Source: Paracyclopina nana
Lineage: Eukaryota > Arthropoda > Copepoda > Cyclopoida > Cyclopettidae
NCBI GenBank assembly: GCA_019096065.1
Contig: JAGUCH010000006.1
Coordinates: 5,228,001 to 5,292,000, forward strand
Length of the DNA: 64,000 bases
Reading direction: 5' to 3'
The position numbers were made by a program, and so were the translations under genes. Positions within the stretch are counted from its first letter, which is position 1. Each line of letters starts with the position of its first letter. This document shows, one piece after another, positions 32,401 through 47,400 of this stretch. Under the pieces are notes generated by a model. It saw nothing but the letters and a program-made list of their open reading frames with translations, was not told where the DNA came from and did not search any database.

Positions 32401-35400
32401 GTGCAATGATAATGTTTACTTTAATTGGGTCTAAGTGAAGTCAGAAGCAATTAACATTTTTTGTCACAGGACACAAGAAGACTTTTTTTGAAAATTACTT
32501 TCCTTTTTCTCTTTTCTTCGTAAATTCAGGGGGGCAAGTTTAAGTTCACCCTTGAGCATAAAACAAGCCAGGGTATGAAAGTGATCCCAGATTTAATCCT
32601 ACTTTATGCAGCAGAATGAGTAGAGCGCTTGAAATAATAACTATTTGGCCAGGAAAAGAGTGAGGGATTTCTGCGGAATTAACCAGGCTGAGGAGCCATC
32701 ATCATATGAGATTCTGTCATCTGCAGATTTTGGACTTGAAGGGTAATTTTCATGATAGCTGGGGCTTTGTTGCTAAAACATGGCAGGAATAAGACCATTT
32801 TTAAGGCCAAAGTATAAACCAAGAGAAAAGTTGGCTTTCAGAGTTTCTTGATGTGGATTTTTTTCTTTCTTGGGGCAAAATGTAAACACTGCTTCTTAGC
32901 ATATTGTATTCAAAAAGTTTTTTCCCACTTCTTTTTGCATTTGCAGCTCTGCTTTCTAGTTGGATTTCCATTTTCATTGAAATGTGAAGCTGCATTTTCA
33001 AAAGTTCTCACCATGGAAAAATACTATATAAATTCTTGTTCACATTATTTGCTAAAGTAACTTTTCTTTACCCCCACATGAAAAAGGTTTTTATGTGCTA
33101 TTATTATTATGTGCCTATTTCCACACTCTCTATGCTACTACACACACTACTGGTGGTACATAGTGTTCCTGTTTATAAGCAAAAAAATGCTGTTTGTAGA
33201 TTTACTCCACCATAAAATTGCTACAAGAAAAGGAAGCCAAGAAAACAGCATAAGGGTAGCAAGTAGATTGTCTTTCTAGGTAGAGAAAGGTCATATTGTG
33301 AATTTTGACCACCTCTGAACAGCTGCAACAGTGAAACATCTCTGAAGCACTCTATTGCGTAAAAAGCATCCTCTTTTTGCTAGGTTTCTAAATGTAAGCT
33401 TGGTTTTAAAGGGTATTCTTATTTTGCAATGCCTCTCTCCTTGCTTGAGGGGTCTACAATAGAGTAGGAAGTATGTGCAAAAAACTAGGGCACTGAGAAA
33501 AACACTCAGCCAAATACCAAGCTGATGAGCAACAACTCTTGCTACACTGACTGACTGGCAGACATTTATTGTCCAAAAACATAAGAAAGCTATCAAGTCT
33601 CACTTCTTTCACATTAGCTTTTCATTTCCCAGTTACTTAATAGAAAGAATGGCGTTGAGCCGAATTTGAGGTAAGGCAAGGCTTGATTTATTCGAGTTCC
33701 TAATTTTGACTAGTATATTTATAGAGTGGAATTTTTTTAATCTTCATTAATGCAAAATGGCGCCCAAAAGTGTGCGAAAAATGAATGCGTTTTGCTCGCA
33801 AACTCGGAGGGCATTTTTCGCATTTTACACTTGGGCTGTGACAAATAGTTTCCAAGTACTATTCGTTCTGGCTATGCTGATTAGATCTAACTAATCATTA
33901 GCAGGAGAGACCTTGAAGAAGTGTGAGCTAGGGTAGCAACAACTGCGCATAAAAAAGCCAGAAACAATATAATTTTAGGGCATAGAAATTATTTGAACAA
34001 GCTCTGGCTCAGCTGATGACAAGTTTTGACTGAGTACCCATTACAAAGCAGCAAGTAGCAGTTTTTGAATAGAGTCGTTTCAAAGCAAGACTTTCTTTCT
34101 TCAAAGCTTCTCTGGATTAATATTACGAGGAATTTGCATAATATTTTGCAAATGTGTAGTTGAATTTCGTAAGCTGGCTGCTGCTTCTGAAAATGCTGCC
34201 ATAAATTAGTGAAGTCCAATAAATGTCATCATGTGAAAAAGCCAGCTGCTAAGGGCCTTTTCATGCCTCAACTGAGTAAACAAAGATTACACCCTCAGGT
34301 CGCCATATGCAAACACAATTTACAGTTAGAATATTAAATTCTCAATTGTCATCATTGAAAAACCAAATTGGAAAACACAGCCCATGGCAATGATAGTTAT
34401 TTTGCAAAAAATGCATTATCTGCAAACCTATCACAATTGTGAAGATTGGAGAAATTGCACCCTTTCTTAACAACTGAAAAAATAAGCTTAAAAAGACTAA
34501 AAAGAAGTGGTTTGTTGTAGAATGTAGCAGCTTTGAAGCAGGATGAGTATTTTTTGATGAAAAAACCTCAAGGAAATTTGCATGTAAATACAAAGGCCAA
34601 TTTGTGTGGCTCAACAAAACCATTGACAAGATTGAAGAAAATGCCTGTCTTATAGCCAGTCATGTAAGGTATACAGCAATTGTGGGAGAGTCCAAGAAAA
34701 GTCATTTTTTATGGTTTGCATGTCTTTCAATTATGATTCAGGAAACCAAGCCATGGCCAGGATTTTTTTTGTGGACCAAATTATCAAGGCCAAGAAGATT
34801 TTCAACCTTTACTGAAACAACAAATTGGTTGGAACTTCATAGACAAGATTCCCTTGAGACAAATTTGGTACCATGCATATTGCAGTGATAGCAACTTTGC
34901 TTTTCTGGATCAAGCGAACGACATCACGGTTGAATTTTAAGCTGCTCAATATGGGAACGGCAGCAATATTGATCAAGGTTAAGTGCCATTTGTGTCATCA
35001 CATGGTATCTAAAGTAGATCTGCAGTGTAACCAAAATCTCATTGTCTAGCCTGCAAAGTTTTATGGTTTTACCTCAGTGCCATCCATATTTCAAACGAAA
35101 GGCGTGCTGTGGTTTAGAGTAGGCCTAGCGTGTACTTGCATGGCATATTTGATGTTCTATAATAGAATTTCAGTCAACTGCTTTATGCAGGCTGCATAAA
35201 AATCTATAGCATGAATACACATTCTGTGCAGGGACTGCATGAGGACAATCCTCCCTTGCAACAGCAAGGAAAATTGTTGATCTTGATAGTCAAAACTTAT
35301 CTATGTGAATCTATGAAACAGATTTAGAAGAGAAGCTTGCAAAGCAGTACCCTCAAATACGAATGTACTGCCAAACTGAGAATCCACTTTTCCGCGAGCC

Positions 35401-38400
35401 GATTTTCCGCGATCCACTTTTCCACGATCCACTATTCAGCAGTCAACTTTTCCGCCATCAACTTAACCGCGATCTACTCAAAGTAGTGATGGAACGAGTG
35501 GCTTTAAATCTTGAAACTAAAACCCAGCTTGAGCTACATAAGCAAAAATCTTGGGATCGCATGAGCCAAATTTTGAAAAGCTTGAAAAGTTTGAAGCCCA
35601 AAAAAGCTTGAAAAAGCTTGACACCAAAAAATTTCAAGACTTTTCCCATTTTTAATCAAAAGGAAAAAAGGGCTGATTTTAAAATTAACAAATAGTTAAG
35701 GGAATACAGTACATGTGCTAAATTGCTGTTCTACTGAATTTGCCAAAATCAACATATGCCCCAAAATAAATTTTTCTGCTCCAAGAATCATGTTGAGTAA
35801 TTTTGGGCAAAATTATTCTGATAAGTTGCCAATTTGAGAATGGACGAAACAACTTTTTAACATTTTTTCTTTGAAATTGCATTATGAAATTAAGGCTTAT
35901 TAAAAAGATTCACCCAAATACCTTGCACTAATTTCTGTTCAGTTATAAATTATGCCATAATTTCGGCCGTAATTTGTTGGTTAACCGGGCCTTTGGAGCC
36001 GAAAATTTGACGTTATTTCTCGTTCGTGTCAAATCGTCTGTTTGATTCACTGTGACCACTAAGCCTTCTGCCATGAAAAAATCAAAATGAAAGATACATC
36101 ATAGAAATAGAAAAACATCGCGGTAAATTGGATCGCGAAAAAGATGACCGCGAAAAAGTTGACCGCTGAAAAGTGGATTGGGGAAAAGTGGATCGCGTAA
36201 AAGTGGATCGCGTAAAAGTGGATTCTCGGTTTGGCTGATATACCTCAAATACCACTTATAAGATGACGGTGAATTTGGCTCATTATCTTCCGTGTCTTTG
36301 ATCATGACTTGGTTACGGTTGTGATCGCTTCTTATTTACTGACATCGCAACCTCGTCAGTAAATAAGAACCGATAACAACCGCAACCATGCTACGATCAA
36401 AGACGCGGAAGATAATGAGCCTTTACCTTGAAATTAACCGCAACTTTTCAAATGCAATTTGATGGAAAAAGAGCCAGCATGTATGCATATACCTAAAAAG
36501 CCCATACGTGTGAGCAGCTAAGCCACCATGTGGCAGCATAAGTTAATAAAACTTGCAAAAGAAATTTGCAGCCTTGCTTGCCATGGAGATGCTGCACCAC
36601 ACGCACCACAAAAGGCCAAAGTTTCAACCCATATGTCATTTTGACAATCCAGCCAAGCGAAATTGATTATCACACAAACTGCATCCAGACAAATTTTTCA
36701 TCTGGGAATTTTGTTGATCAAAAAACAATCAGGTTGCTCATTCAGCAAAAGTTGAGGCGCGACAAAACAGCAAAGTAAGGCTTAGAATCGAAGATGGAAG
36801 GCTGCATAACAAGGCCTTAACAAAGGGCACCGTAAATCTTGCTTTAAGTGTTCTTCTCCCCATGTGCATCCCTATTATTGTTCTGTCATTTGTTCGAAAG
36901 CAAGAAATAGAACCAGGAGACGAGAAAATCCATTTATCTTAGCAAAAATCACGACGCTTACAAATTGTACTCCCAAGGTAAACCAATCCTACTAAGTAAA
37001 GCCCTTTTTTTGGTACGAGCAATGGCACCTTAGAAATATATTATTTTCAGCGAGACCGGTTTTTACCATGGGGTTTCCGCAGCCCCGAATAGAAGCATGT
37101 GATTGCAGTATATGTTTATAAACTGTTGACTTCGAGGGCGTTTAGAAAGCCTCTCACAGTTTGCTGGGATAGACCTTGTCCCAAGGACTTGAGGAATTTC
37201 AGCATTCTTCTGTGTAATTTAGAATGGAAAAATACGATAAGTTGATGATATTGATTTGGTGTCTTTCTCCCAGCATGCTGTGTGCTTTTTTAGCCGCATT
37301 GCGTGATGGACGAGGCTCCATTCGTTCCACCTCAAAACGCTTACATAAAGGCCGGCCTGATGAGGTCCAAAAAGATCATTATTTGGGGTTATTTGTTGCC
37401 ATTCCCAAGTAATTTCCGATGAGGTGAGATGCCTAAGTGGCTAATACGTCACTAGGACAAGATGGAAGTCCAAAGTCTATTGCAGCCAAATTGCCTTGCT
37501 GAGCTTTCGTTGTCCACCAAAAATAGTAAAAGAGCCAGGAGCTTTCCTAGCTAAGCTGATGTACCTTTCAGAAAGTTATTTCCTTTTTCCATCTTTTTCG
37601 AGCACTTTGGCCTCCGAAAATTACTGTCACACACAATGGCCTCAGAAGAAAATTGCCAATTGGTGTGACTGAAATGCCCTCGATGATTTTGCGAGAATAT
37701 TAAAGGTTTGCTTTGCTGACAATTTGCAAGTGAGTCTATTGCAGCAGAAAAGCAGATGTAGGTGAAAGCTAACATATTGCTTCCATTATCTCACAATGCT
37801 CATCCAAAATGTGTCCCATTTGAAAAGCTCTGCTGCTACTACTTCTACTCTCTTTTCGCGAAAAATAATCCAGTCCTCCAAATGCCAAATGCTACTAGGA
37901 TATTATGCAATATCTGCTATTGTACAGGAGTGTGTCTAGAATTGATTTGCAACAGGAGGCCTATTTGAAGTTTCTATATTTGCTGAGTGCAAAAATTGGC
38001 TCTGAAAATTGCTCCTAGTGCCATACACAGTGTGCACACTTCATATCTGCATGCCATGCTATACACAAAACTCTTTTGTACATGCAGATCAAGATTCAAG
38101 TCACGATTGCATTTTTTCCATACAAAGAAAAGTCATCTAAGCATAGAAAGCCAGCTACTTTTCTCCAATAATGAAGCACTGATGCCATTTTCAGCAAGGC
38201 TGTCAAAAGACTTTTTCAAAATGAAAGAGAAGAGCCAAGTACTGATATTTAAGCCTACAAAATGCAAAGTTCTTATCAAAGTTTGAGTTTCTGATCTAGC
38301 CAAGTTTTCACACGACCAAGATCCAAACCTACTCCACCACGTTCGTTAAGGTGGTGTGTGTGATGATCCTCAAGTTTGCTGCCAGCCTTACAACCAATAG

Positions 38401-41400
38401 TCAACATTTCCTATATAGAACACTATGTACTGGAACACACTTTGGAATTGTAAGAAAAAGGCCACTTCTTAATAATTTTCTATAGCAGAAGGCTATAAAA
38501 ATTGCCTCTCAAAATGTCCCACTTTTAGAGGTTTGAACTACTGAAACTTGTTTATTTTCTTGCTCTCATGAAAAAATGCTTATCTGGAATTTTTTCTTCC
38601 CACAGACTAGGTCCCTTCTTGCAGGCAATTTGCTTTCAATAAAAACTCAATATTTCACAGACAGGCATGAGACAAGATGAAATTGTCAAACCACATACCC
38701 ACCGAATGTACCACCACAGAGTTTGACATGCACCATTGCTGGCCATTTTTTGGCAGGAAAGCAAAAAATATTGGACAATCCTATTATTTCTGTGCGAGCA
38801 CAAAAAAAATCGACGTCATGGCCAATTTCTCTACCTACTATCTACTAGTTCATGTTGGAAGTAGCTTGTAGTAAGTAATGTGATAGAATTTGGCTTATAC
38901 GGATTTGTCTGAGGTAGCCAAAAAAACAGAGAATATTTTTTAATGGGCAATTAAACTACCTTACAAAGGAATAAAGCTTGCAATTTTTAGGCCTTGCTTT
39001 TCACGAAGAAAGTACACGAAATGATGGCTTCTATTAAGAAATGTCCAATGGCTTTTTCACGTGAAAAGCAACCGTTACAGTGCGGATCACGTTTATCTGT
39101 GAGCGGATCTGCATTTTCATGGTCATGATGCTCACTATTTTTGGTTGGCTCCATCCGGTAATGGTCTTGTACAAGGCTATAAACAAGGCCATCTCCATTT
39201 TATAGAGACGAAATTGCTTCTCTTGCGAGTGGACTACAACTCAAGAAAAGCCCCAAAGGGCTCAACGGGTGCCATCTTTAAGCTAGACACATTTTGTACA
39301 GTCGGAATAAGTTAGACACCTTTTGGCATAGTCATTTTTGGTTAGACACATTTTTCATGATTGTCATGTTTTAGCATAGACACCTTTTGGCATAGTTGGA
39401 TTTTGTTAGAAAGTCAAGATGTTTTAATTTAGACACACTAGCATAGTACTTTTAGGTTAGACAAATCTGAATAACTGGTATGCTTTAAGTTAGACACCTT
39501 TTGGCATAGCACTTTTAAAGTAGACACCATTTTTGTGACAGGAACATTTTAGGTTAGACAACTTTTGGTACAGTACTTTTAGTTTAGACACATCAAGACC
39601 TTTTAGGTTAGACACCTTTTGGTACAGTACTTTTAGCTTAGACACACCAAGACGTTTTAGGTTAGACACACCAAGACGTTTTAGGTTAGACACCTTTTGA
39701 TACAGTACTCACATTGACTTGGCGAAGGACCTAACCCAAACTACTTGCAACACCCAAAAATTATATATTTTCTGAAAGCTTATGTCCCAAGGGTTCATTT
39801 GGTGATAAAATAAAAATCCTGGCCTTTAGCTTCCAATAATATAAAACGTTTATATACATAAAAACGTTTTGCGCAAAAACGGCTCATTTTTTGGGGATAG
39901 TTAGCTTCAATGACCCCCACTAAAATTCAAAAATAAAACTTAAGTTACTTCATAGTAAAATGGCTAGGATGAACAGAAACGGAGATATAGCTATGCTAAA
40001 AGTTGATTACTGCCACCTTGATTAATTTTGCTCAATAAGTTTGGCAACAAATATCTCATTTTGGGTGCATTTTACAGACTTGCTTATGAAATAAGAAAAG
40101 TTAGATCTCCTTTTTTATGAAGGGTCACTGCTATTAATAATCTCATAAAATAATAAACTGTAGGTGCTAGACGTTTTTGAAAATTTTATGTTATGGGAAG
40201 CCATAGGATAGGCCAGGATTTTTAAATTGCTACCAAATGAACCCTAAGAACATATGCTTTCAGAAAATGTATATTTTTTGGGTGTTGTTAAGAGTTTGGG
40301 TTAGGACCTTCTTCAAGTCAATGTGCACTTTTAGCTTAGACACACCAAGACACCTTTTGGCATAGCACTATTAGATAAGACATGTCAAGACACACCCCAC
40401 TTGAAAAGTCCCTGATAATTCTTTTATGAAAATCAAATGATGCATTAATTAATCATAATTCGAAGTAATGTAAAAGAGCAATACTAGTTTTATGCAAATG
40501 CCAACAATTTGTCTACTTTCTTGAATAAGCTCTTGTCACTCTGACGAATTACTGACGAACCAAATTTTGAAAACTTGAAAAAGCTTGAAACCCTAAAACT
40601 GCAAAGCCTGAAGCTAAAACCCAGCTTGAACCAAATTATGAAAAACTTGAAAAAGCTTGAAACCCAAAAAATGCAAAGCTTGATAACCCAGTGTCTAACC
40701 TAAAACGTCTTGGTGTGTCTAAGCTAAAAGTACTATACCAAAAGGTGTCTAACCTAAAACATCTTGGTGTGTCTAGGCTAAAAGTACTGTACCAAAAGGT
40801 GTCTAACCTAAAACGTCTTGGTGTGTCTAAGCTAAAAGTACTGTACCAAAAGGTGTCTAACCTAAAACGTCTTGGTGTGTCTAAGCTAAAAGTACTGTAC
40901 CAAAAGGTGTCTAACCTAAAACATACTAGTCACTAATTTGTGTCTACTCAAAAAGTACTGTGCCAAAAGGTGTCTATCATAAAGTATACTAGTCCTTGAA
41001 ATCTGTCTACGCTAAAAGTGCTATGCCAAAAGGTGTCTAAATAAAAATATCTTGACTTTCTAACAAAATCCAACTATGCCAAAAGGTGTCTACACTAAAG
41101 CATAGACATTTTCTAACCTAAAGTAACTTGGCGTGTCTAACTTAAAACGACTTGACTTTCTAACATAAAAAGTTCACCCGGCTCAACCTCTAAATTACTA
41201 CAAATAAACAGAGCTGAAAACCAATTGAAAGTTCATCCTTCTTTAATTGGACAGCAGCTTTATAATTGAGGGGTAAATAATACTATGTGCCAAAAGAGGC
41301 CTTTTTCAAGAAGAGCTAGTATAGACATGAAAGCTATGGCAAGAAATCCATCAAGGCAGTTTTCGTCTTTGTTGTTGGGCTTCAGTGTAGCAATAATAAA

Positions 41401-44400
41401 AAGGCTTTCAGGGCCAAACAGAAATAAAAGACTTGATATAAATATGACTTCTGCCATTCTCCAAAAGAAAAAAGGTTAAAAGTTGAGTAGGCTGAGCGTA
41501 TTTTTCACTTTGCCTCATTTCGATGAAGTGCTCATATAGTAAAGAAGGTTTTCTCACTTCTTTATGGCTAGCTCGTTTTTTTGCAGCAACCACTCAACTA
41601 CCATCAACGTCATCATATCTGAGGAGCAATATGAAAGCCAAATATCTGCATCAACAAGACTCATATCAAAGCAATTCTTTTTGCAATTGAATGCCCAAGT
41701 CGGATAAGCTCAAAATTAGCAAGCTATCTTGGGCTTTCTAATTGTTACCATTCACTTAATTCTAATTGCATGGGTTGGGCTCGGAGACACAAAGAATCAC
41801 TCAGAGGTAAAACCTCGTGAAAGCCCCATGAGACGCGAGCAAGTTTTCCCACTGTGGCCATTGCCTAAATGAACTTCTTTGTCTATTGCAGTACGCCATA
41901 GTTGTTGTTGTTGTTATGATCCAATCCTTGCCAAATGGTCCCCAAAGATTCTACAAAGATTGACACAAAGTGGGAAAATTCCTGGAGAAGAAGCAGAAAG
42001 TCCCTTTCACTTTTGATGGGATTTGCTAAGTAAAACAGCCACCATTTTGAGGAAAAGCTGAGCCATTATGTGCTACTACCAGGGATTTGGAATTTTGAGG
42101 CCAGTTTTATGGTGACCAAGCAAAAAGTGCCCCATTTGCAAAGAAAGGGGTATATTCATGTGTATGCTCATCCCCACCAGCCCATTAATACAATATTGAG
42201 CAAATCACAGCCCATTTTTCTCCCAGTTTTGCCTTCAAGCCATTATTTGCACAAACACACATTTCTTGTTACATGTATGGCAAATAGCAGCACCAAACCA
42301 TCAATATTCGCAATCGCCACTTTTTGTGGCAACATTTTGCATACATGTAAGCAGAATATGAGTAAAGTATTGGCGTTGGTTGGTTGGTCGGAAAAGATCC
42401 CGGATCAAGTAAAATGGGAAGGAGTACAAAGCACATCGAGACTCATAGAGACATCTCATACGGAAAGATACTTTTTACAAACTTTAGTAAATGTATTTTG
42501 ATACATCAAACTATCTTTACGTATTTTTTGAGCATATTTTTTCCGCATCTTCCAGCATCATATTTGTATCTCTAGTAAGCTAACAAACGACAAATGACTA
42601 CACTCTTCCATCCGGACAGCTCACCAATTCCGAGGTCGTGGTCATCTACTGAAAATGATCCATATTTCATAGATGACCACATGGAGACGGCGTATGACCA
42701 AATACTTCAGGAAAAACGACACTTATTGCCCCTTTCCCCAAGGAGCCAAATACACATTATGTATTATACAAAATTATGTAGCGGCGTCCAGGTTGAGTTT
42801 TGGCCACAACATTGCACAGCAACTTTTAATTAAACAAACTTTGACACTTTTTAAAAGGACATTTAGCCCTAATACATAGTGCACCCAATCTGGTCTTCGA
42901 ATACTGCTACTATGTAACGTATGTGGTGCATTTTAATAACGGTTAATGCACCAGCAGTAACAACCACAAAGTAATTTTAGCTACACACAAATTATGCAAG
43001 GTTGAGCGAAGAAAGTGCATTTTTCTGCTTAATTATAAAGAAGACATGAAAGAGTGATGGATTCATCTCCAGCAGCCAGCTCTTTTTCTTTGTAAGCTGG
43101 ATGTAGCTGTGCAAAATTGAATACTTTCGGGCATAAAATCAGCAGCAATGAATGTGGAAAATAGGGGAGGAAAAGCATGCTGAGTATCATACATACACAA
43201 AATCATCCAGCAAAGCTTCTAATCCAATCTTGCAGAAAATCCGGAGATTAATTGAAGTACTCTCAGCAGCAGAGCTGAGCCCATGCTAACATGGTCTTGG
43301 GATACAAGAGCAAAGCCTTCTTCTTCTTTCAACACTGTATTCATCATTAATCAGTTTTCCTCAAATTGAATTATCAATTAGCCAGCTTGGGCTATTCAAA
43401 TCTTGACAATTTCAGACCCTTCGTTCTCTGCAACAGCTTTCAGAAAGTTGTAGCAGACAAATTGCTGGAGAAAGAATGTTGCATGATTTCCCCCAAGACA
43501 ATAATGCAGTCTGCAGAACGTATTTTCCAACCAAAATAACACAGATGACAGCCAGATTTAAATGAAGGCAAATTGACACTAATTTGCCTTGGAACATATG
43601 ATGGGGGCCAAAAATGAAGAAGCTATGGTGGTCACACAAAAGAAAGCCCTTTTTTCCTATTTTCGTCTATAAAGAAAGAGGAGCACCTTGTAGTAAAATG
43701 GAAAACAAATTGCATCTTCAAGGCCTTTCAACAGATACTCTGGACAGGTTCACCTTTGTAGTAGGCAAAGAAAGGCCAAAAATGCATACTAGAACAACAC
43801 TACACTTTTATGCCCAAAAAGGCCTTCTAGTGTACCAATAAGGCTAATCATAAGGCTATTATAAACACCCTCAAATTACAATATTGCACTCAGATGAACG
43901 TGGCCTTTTTTTGAGTGAAGGCCAGTAACAACACACCACACATGTGGATGGTCCCAGGGGCCAAGTTTTTCTCCTACATAACGTATTAGGCCAACCTTTT
44001 TCATGCCTCATTGAAAGTCAGTGCAAAAGCTCAACAACAAGAATTCCTTAAAATCATGGACAACAACAAAGGACAGGCTGAATTTAGCGCATCGAGCGAA
44101 GCGTAGCCCTAACGAAGCTCAACTTCTTTAGCAGAAAAAAGAGTAAATTGAGCTTTAGCATGAATCATGAATGCAAACTGCTAAATTGAGGCAATTAGGC
44201 AAACATTGCAGAATCTCAATTATACTAGCTCAAACTTGGGTTGTTTCATGCTGAAGCTTTTTAATTGAGCATGAAGGTAAAACGATTACGCATAGTTGAA
44301 GCTATAGTGCAATAGACTACAGTTACAGGTCAGAGGCAAAAACAGCAATTACACACGCTGTTGTCATTCGCAGCACTCAGGGGGCAATCGTGGCCTTTAA

Positions 44401-47400
44401 ATTTCCCACTGAAGTTGTCCAAAGGAATAAAGGTCTGATTTTTCCTGATTCTTCGACAGCTCGAGGCCTGATTTGTTTACAAACCTTGAAATGATCACAG
44501 TGGGAGAATTGAATTGTCACGCTCCATTTCCTGATTTCCATAGACTTGACTTTATGCCAAATAAGTCTGGGAATAGCGATGCTTCATTAGGCAAACGACT
44601 TTTTCCAAAATCTTCATATGAAAATGAGCATGGAAATCATGACATACTGCTTTCGAAAATAATTATTTTCAACAGCTTTCTCCGAGTCATCTTGGAAAAA
44701 TTAGCTGCTTTGCAGAGACTTGATACACTTGTCTGCCCATGAGCCCAATGGGGGGTTTAATGGGCTAATTTCCTACTGTGCCATGTTGTCTGAAAAGGTG
44801 CTGTGAAAAAACGAGGAAACGCGGGTGGCCAACGACATTACATATCAGATGCTCGATGCACCCAAGTGGAAAATCGCGTCTAGTTCTGGAACAAAACCTG
44901 CACTTTCAAATTCCGGATTAGCTTAGCAGCAACTCTTTTCTTAAAAGCAGGAAATTAATAATAAAGAAAGCAACTTTGCAGCAGCCAGAAAAATGCCTGC
45001 TTCCTTTCACTGTTGTACACAGCTCGTTAATTGAGATTTGTTGAACAATTTTTTCCTGTCCCTATTTTCGGCTGAAGGCAAAAAATAACCACTGAAAAGC
45101 AGAGCAGATTTGCAACTTATTCAACTACTACTGCTAAGCCTGATTCCAGAGAGACATGCTCCATAACACAGGAAGAAACCTTTGTTGTTCTTTCCACAAC
45201 TTCATGCCTTCCTTTTTATGGCTGTTGCAGCCAGGAAACTTTTTCACTAAGTTCCAGTACTTACAACTTGATGTTTTGACGTTATCCCATGGGGCAATTC
45301 TGGTCAAGCCAAAATGGCTTCAGAAAAAAGCATTGGATAATTCGATTCGCCCATATATTTCATTAAGTACATTAATACACATAAGGGAGAAAGCCATAGG
45401 TAACTTAAAGACTTTTAACTGTTTACAAAGTCCCTTGTTAAATGTAGTTGTGTAGTGTGTGCAAGACAAACTTGCCACTCCGGGTATATTTCCTCAGGGA
45501 GGTGCCAATTTACAGCTATGCCAGAAAGCATTTACATAAAGCCCTGAAAGTTGATGCTATGAAGAAGGCTAAGCATGAATACCAGAGTACATTTCGCAGC
45601 TGAAAATCTTTTATGTGGGAACCACGATAACATTGTGAGGCTTAGCACAGTCAATAGAAGTCATCTTTCACATTTTTTTGCTGGCGTGTGAAAAAAGTAA
45701 ATGATCTCGCCCGAAAAAAGGTAGCTCAAGTGAAATTCTTGCAATTTTCAATTCAAGCTCACATTTTTTCCTGCTTTGGAAATCCTGGCCTCTAATGCTA
45801 TAAAGACAATTTAATGGCCACTTGATTGCATGCAATTGGAAGTGTAGTGCAATAATACAGAGCCAATAAAAGTAGGGTGTGAGTTTATCGACTGTTCTTT
45901 AATTTGTAGCATGAAAGAAAAAAAAGTTTTTGTGTAGAGATGGCGCCACAACCAACAGCAGCAATTATGGCCAAACATAAAGAGACTTCATTGAAAAGCG
46001 GATAATTTGAGCAGCAACAAACGAACTCTTGTTCTCCTCATTTATGAATTTGTACTAGCATTGTAGTAGTACAGGCCCAGAATACAAATATTTAGGTGGA
46101 GAAGAAAATGCACTTTTCCACAAATAACTATGGACTTTTATGCTGCTGGTTGTGTTTTTCCTCAAAAAAAGAGAAGGAAGCTTGGCTTTGTTTGTAAAAG
46201 CTATCTGGTTGTTCAGCTACTTGACCTTGTAAGGCCACCAAAAAATAAGGCCTGGATTTGTGGTAAATGAGGAGATTTGGCCACACCCTCAGGCTGCCCA
46301 AACAAAGTTGCAAAATGATGCTTGAAATGCACCCAATGATATCATTATTTCTGCTAAGAAGAGTGCATCACCATCCTATTTCCTCTTTTGTCAGTCTTTT
46401 ACCTTACAGAATGTGAAGTAGACAAATCCCTGGTTATACACAATCTTCAAAAAGATGCACATTATTGCTACTGCTACATGTGTCACTTTTGGGGAAACAT
46501 CTGCAATGAAATTGTTCTAGAAAGAGGAGGATTTACTGCTGCTAGACTCTACCTTCTAGTGTAGTAGCAGTAAAGCAGATTTGTTTTCGACTTTCTCCTT
46601 TTTGAAAAACGCCCATCTGGCCTACCAAAGCAACTAAGTGATTTGGGGGAGCAGAAGAAAAGGGAGAGAAATAGCCAACTTTTCTTGTCTTTTCAATTTA
46701 TTTACAAGCACATGCCACATTTGCATTTCAGCACATACAAAGAAGGCAATGTTAGCTGGAAAAATGGCCCAACTGATTATATTGCTACTACTATTTTCAC
46801 CCCACCCTCAGCCATTCTTAAGTACTCACTTCCTACAAAAGCTATCTGCAAACCTATGCAGCTACTGGGGTTATGTCTAAATCCCTGGGAATGATGTACT
46901 ACAAACCTGCATTTTGTATATGGAGGAGGAGGGGTAGCAATAATGATGGTTGTTCTTCTACTGCCATACAAAGCTGATGAAAGATGATTTGATTAGACTG
47001 ATACAGTAAACATACTTTAGCAAAGCAAATCTCCCCATTCCACATATCTATCTTGCCATGCCAATTTTGCCTAATAATACTGTATTGGGGAAGTCTGCCC
47101 TACTTTCCCACTTTCCAGATTTTACAACTCTTCATGCTTTATGGAACTCAAAGAGGATTTTTTACATGAGCAATCTAATTTCATTAAGCTCTGTGAAAAG
47201 AGCAATCAGTTAAATTAGTGATTTTACTCAAGCAAATATCTCAATGTGTGCAGCTCCCAAATCCTGAATACTCAATTGAAAGGAGATTATTGGCTTCCTG
47301 ATGTCAACCAAATGGCCACCATAAAATAGAAGAAATACAGTCAATTATCTAAATAGGCACTCAATGGTAAGAATTGATCCATGAGTGAAAACATTGGAAT

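Noticed and set aside
40691-40936. 81-residue repeat protein
   Set aside because: It is the reading of a 54-bp tandem array in a foldback arm; the mirror arm reads the same on the other strand. Kept as an element feature, not as a gene.
39259-41181. CRISPR array
   Set aside because: The repeats are contiguous without unique spacers, lie in two inverted arms, and the genome is eukaryotic.
42070-42501. 144-codon open frame on the plus strand
   Set aside because: No recognisable domain or family pattern, and the neighbouring frame is also open. Treated as chance.
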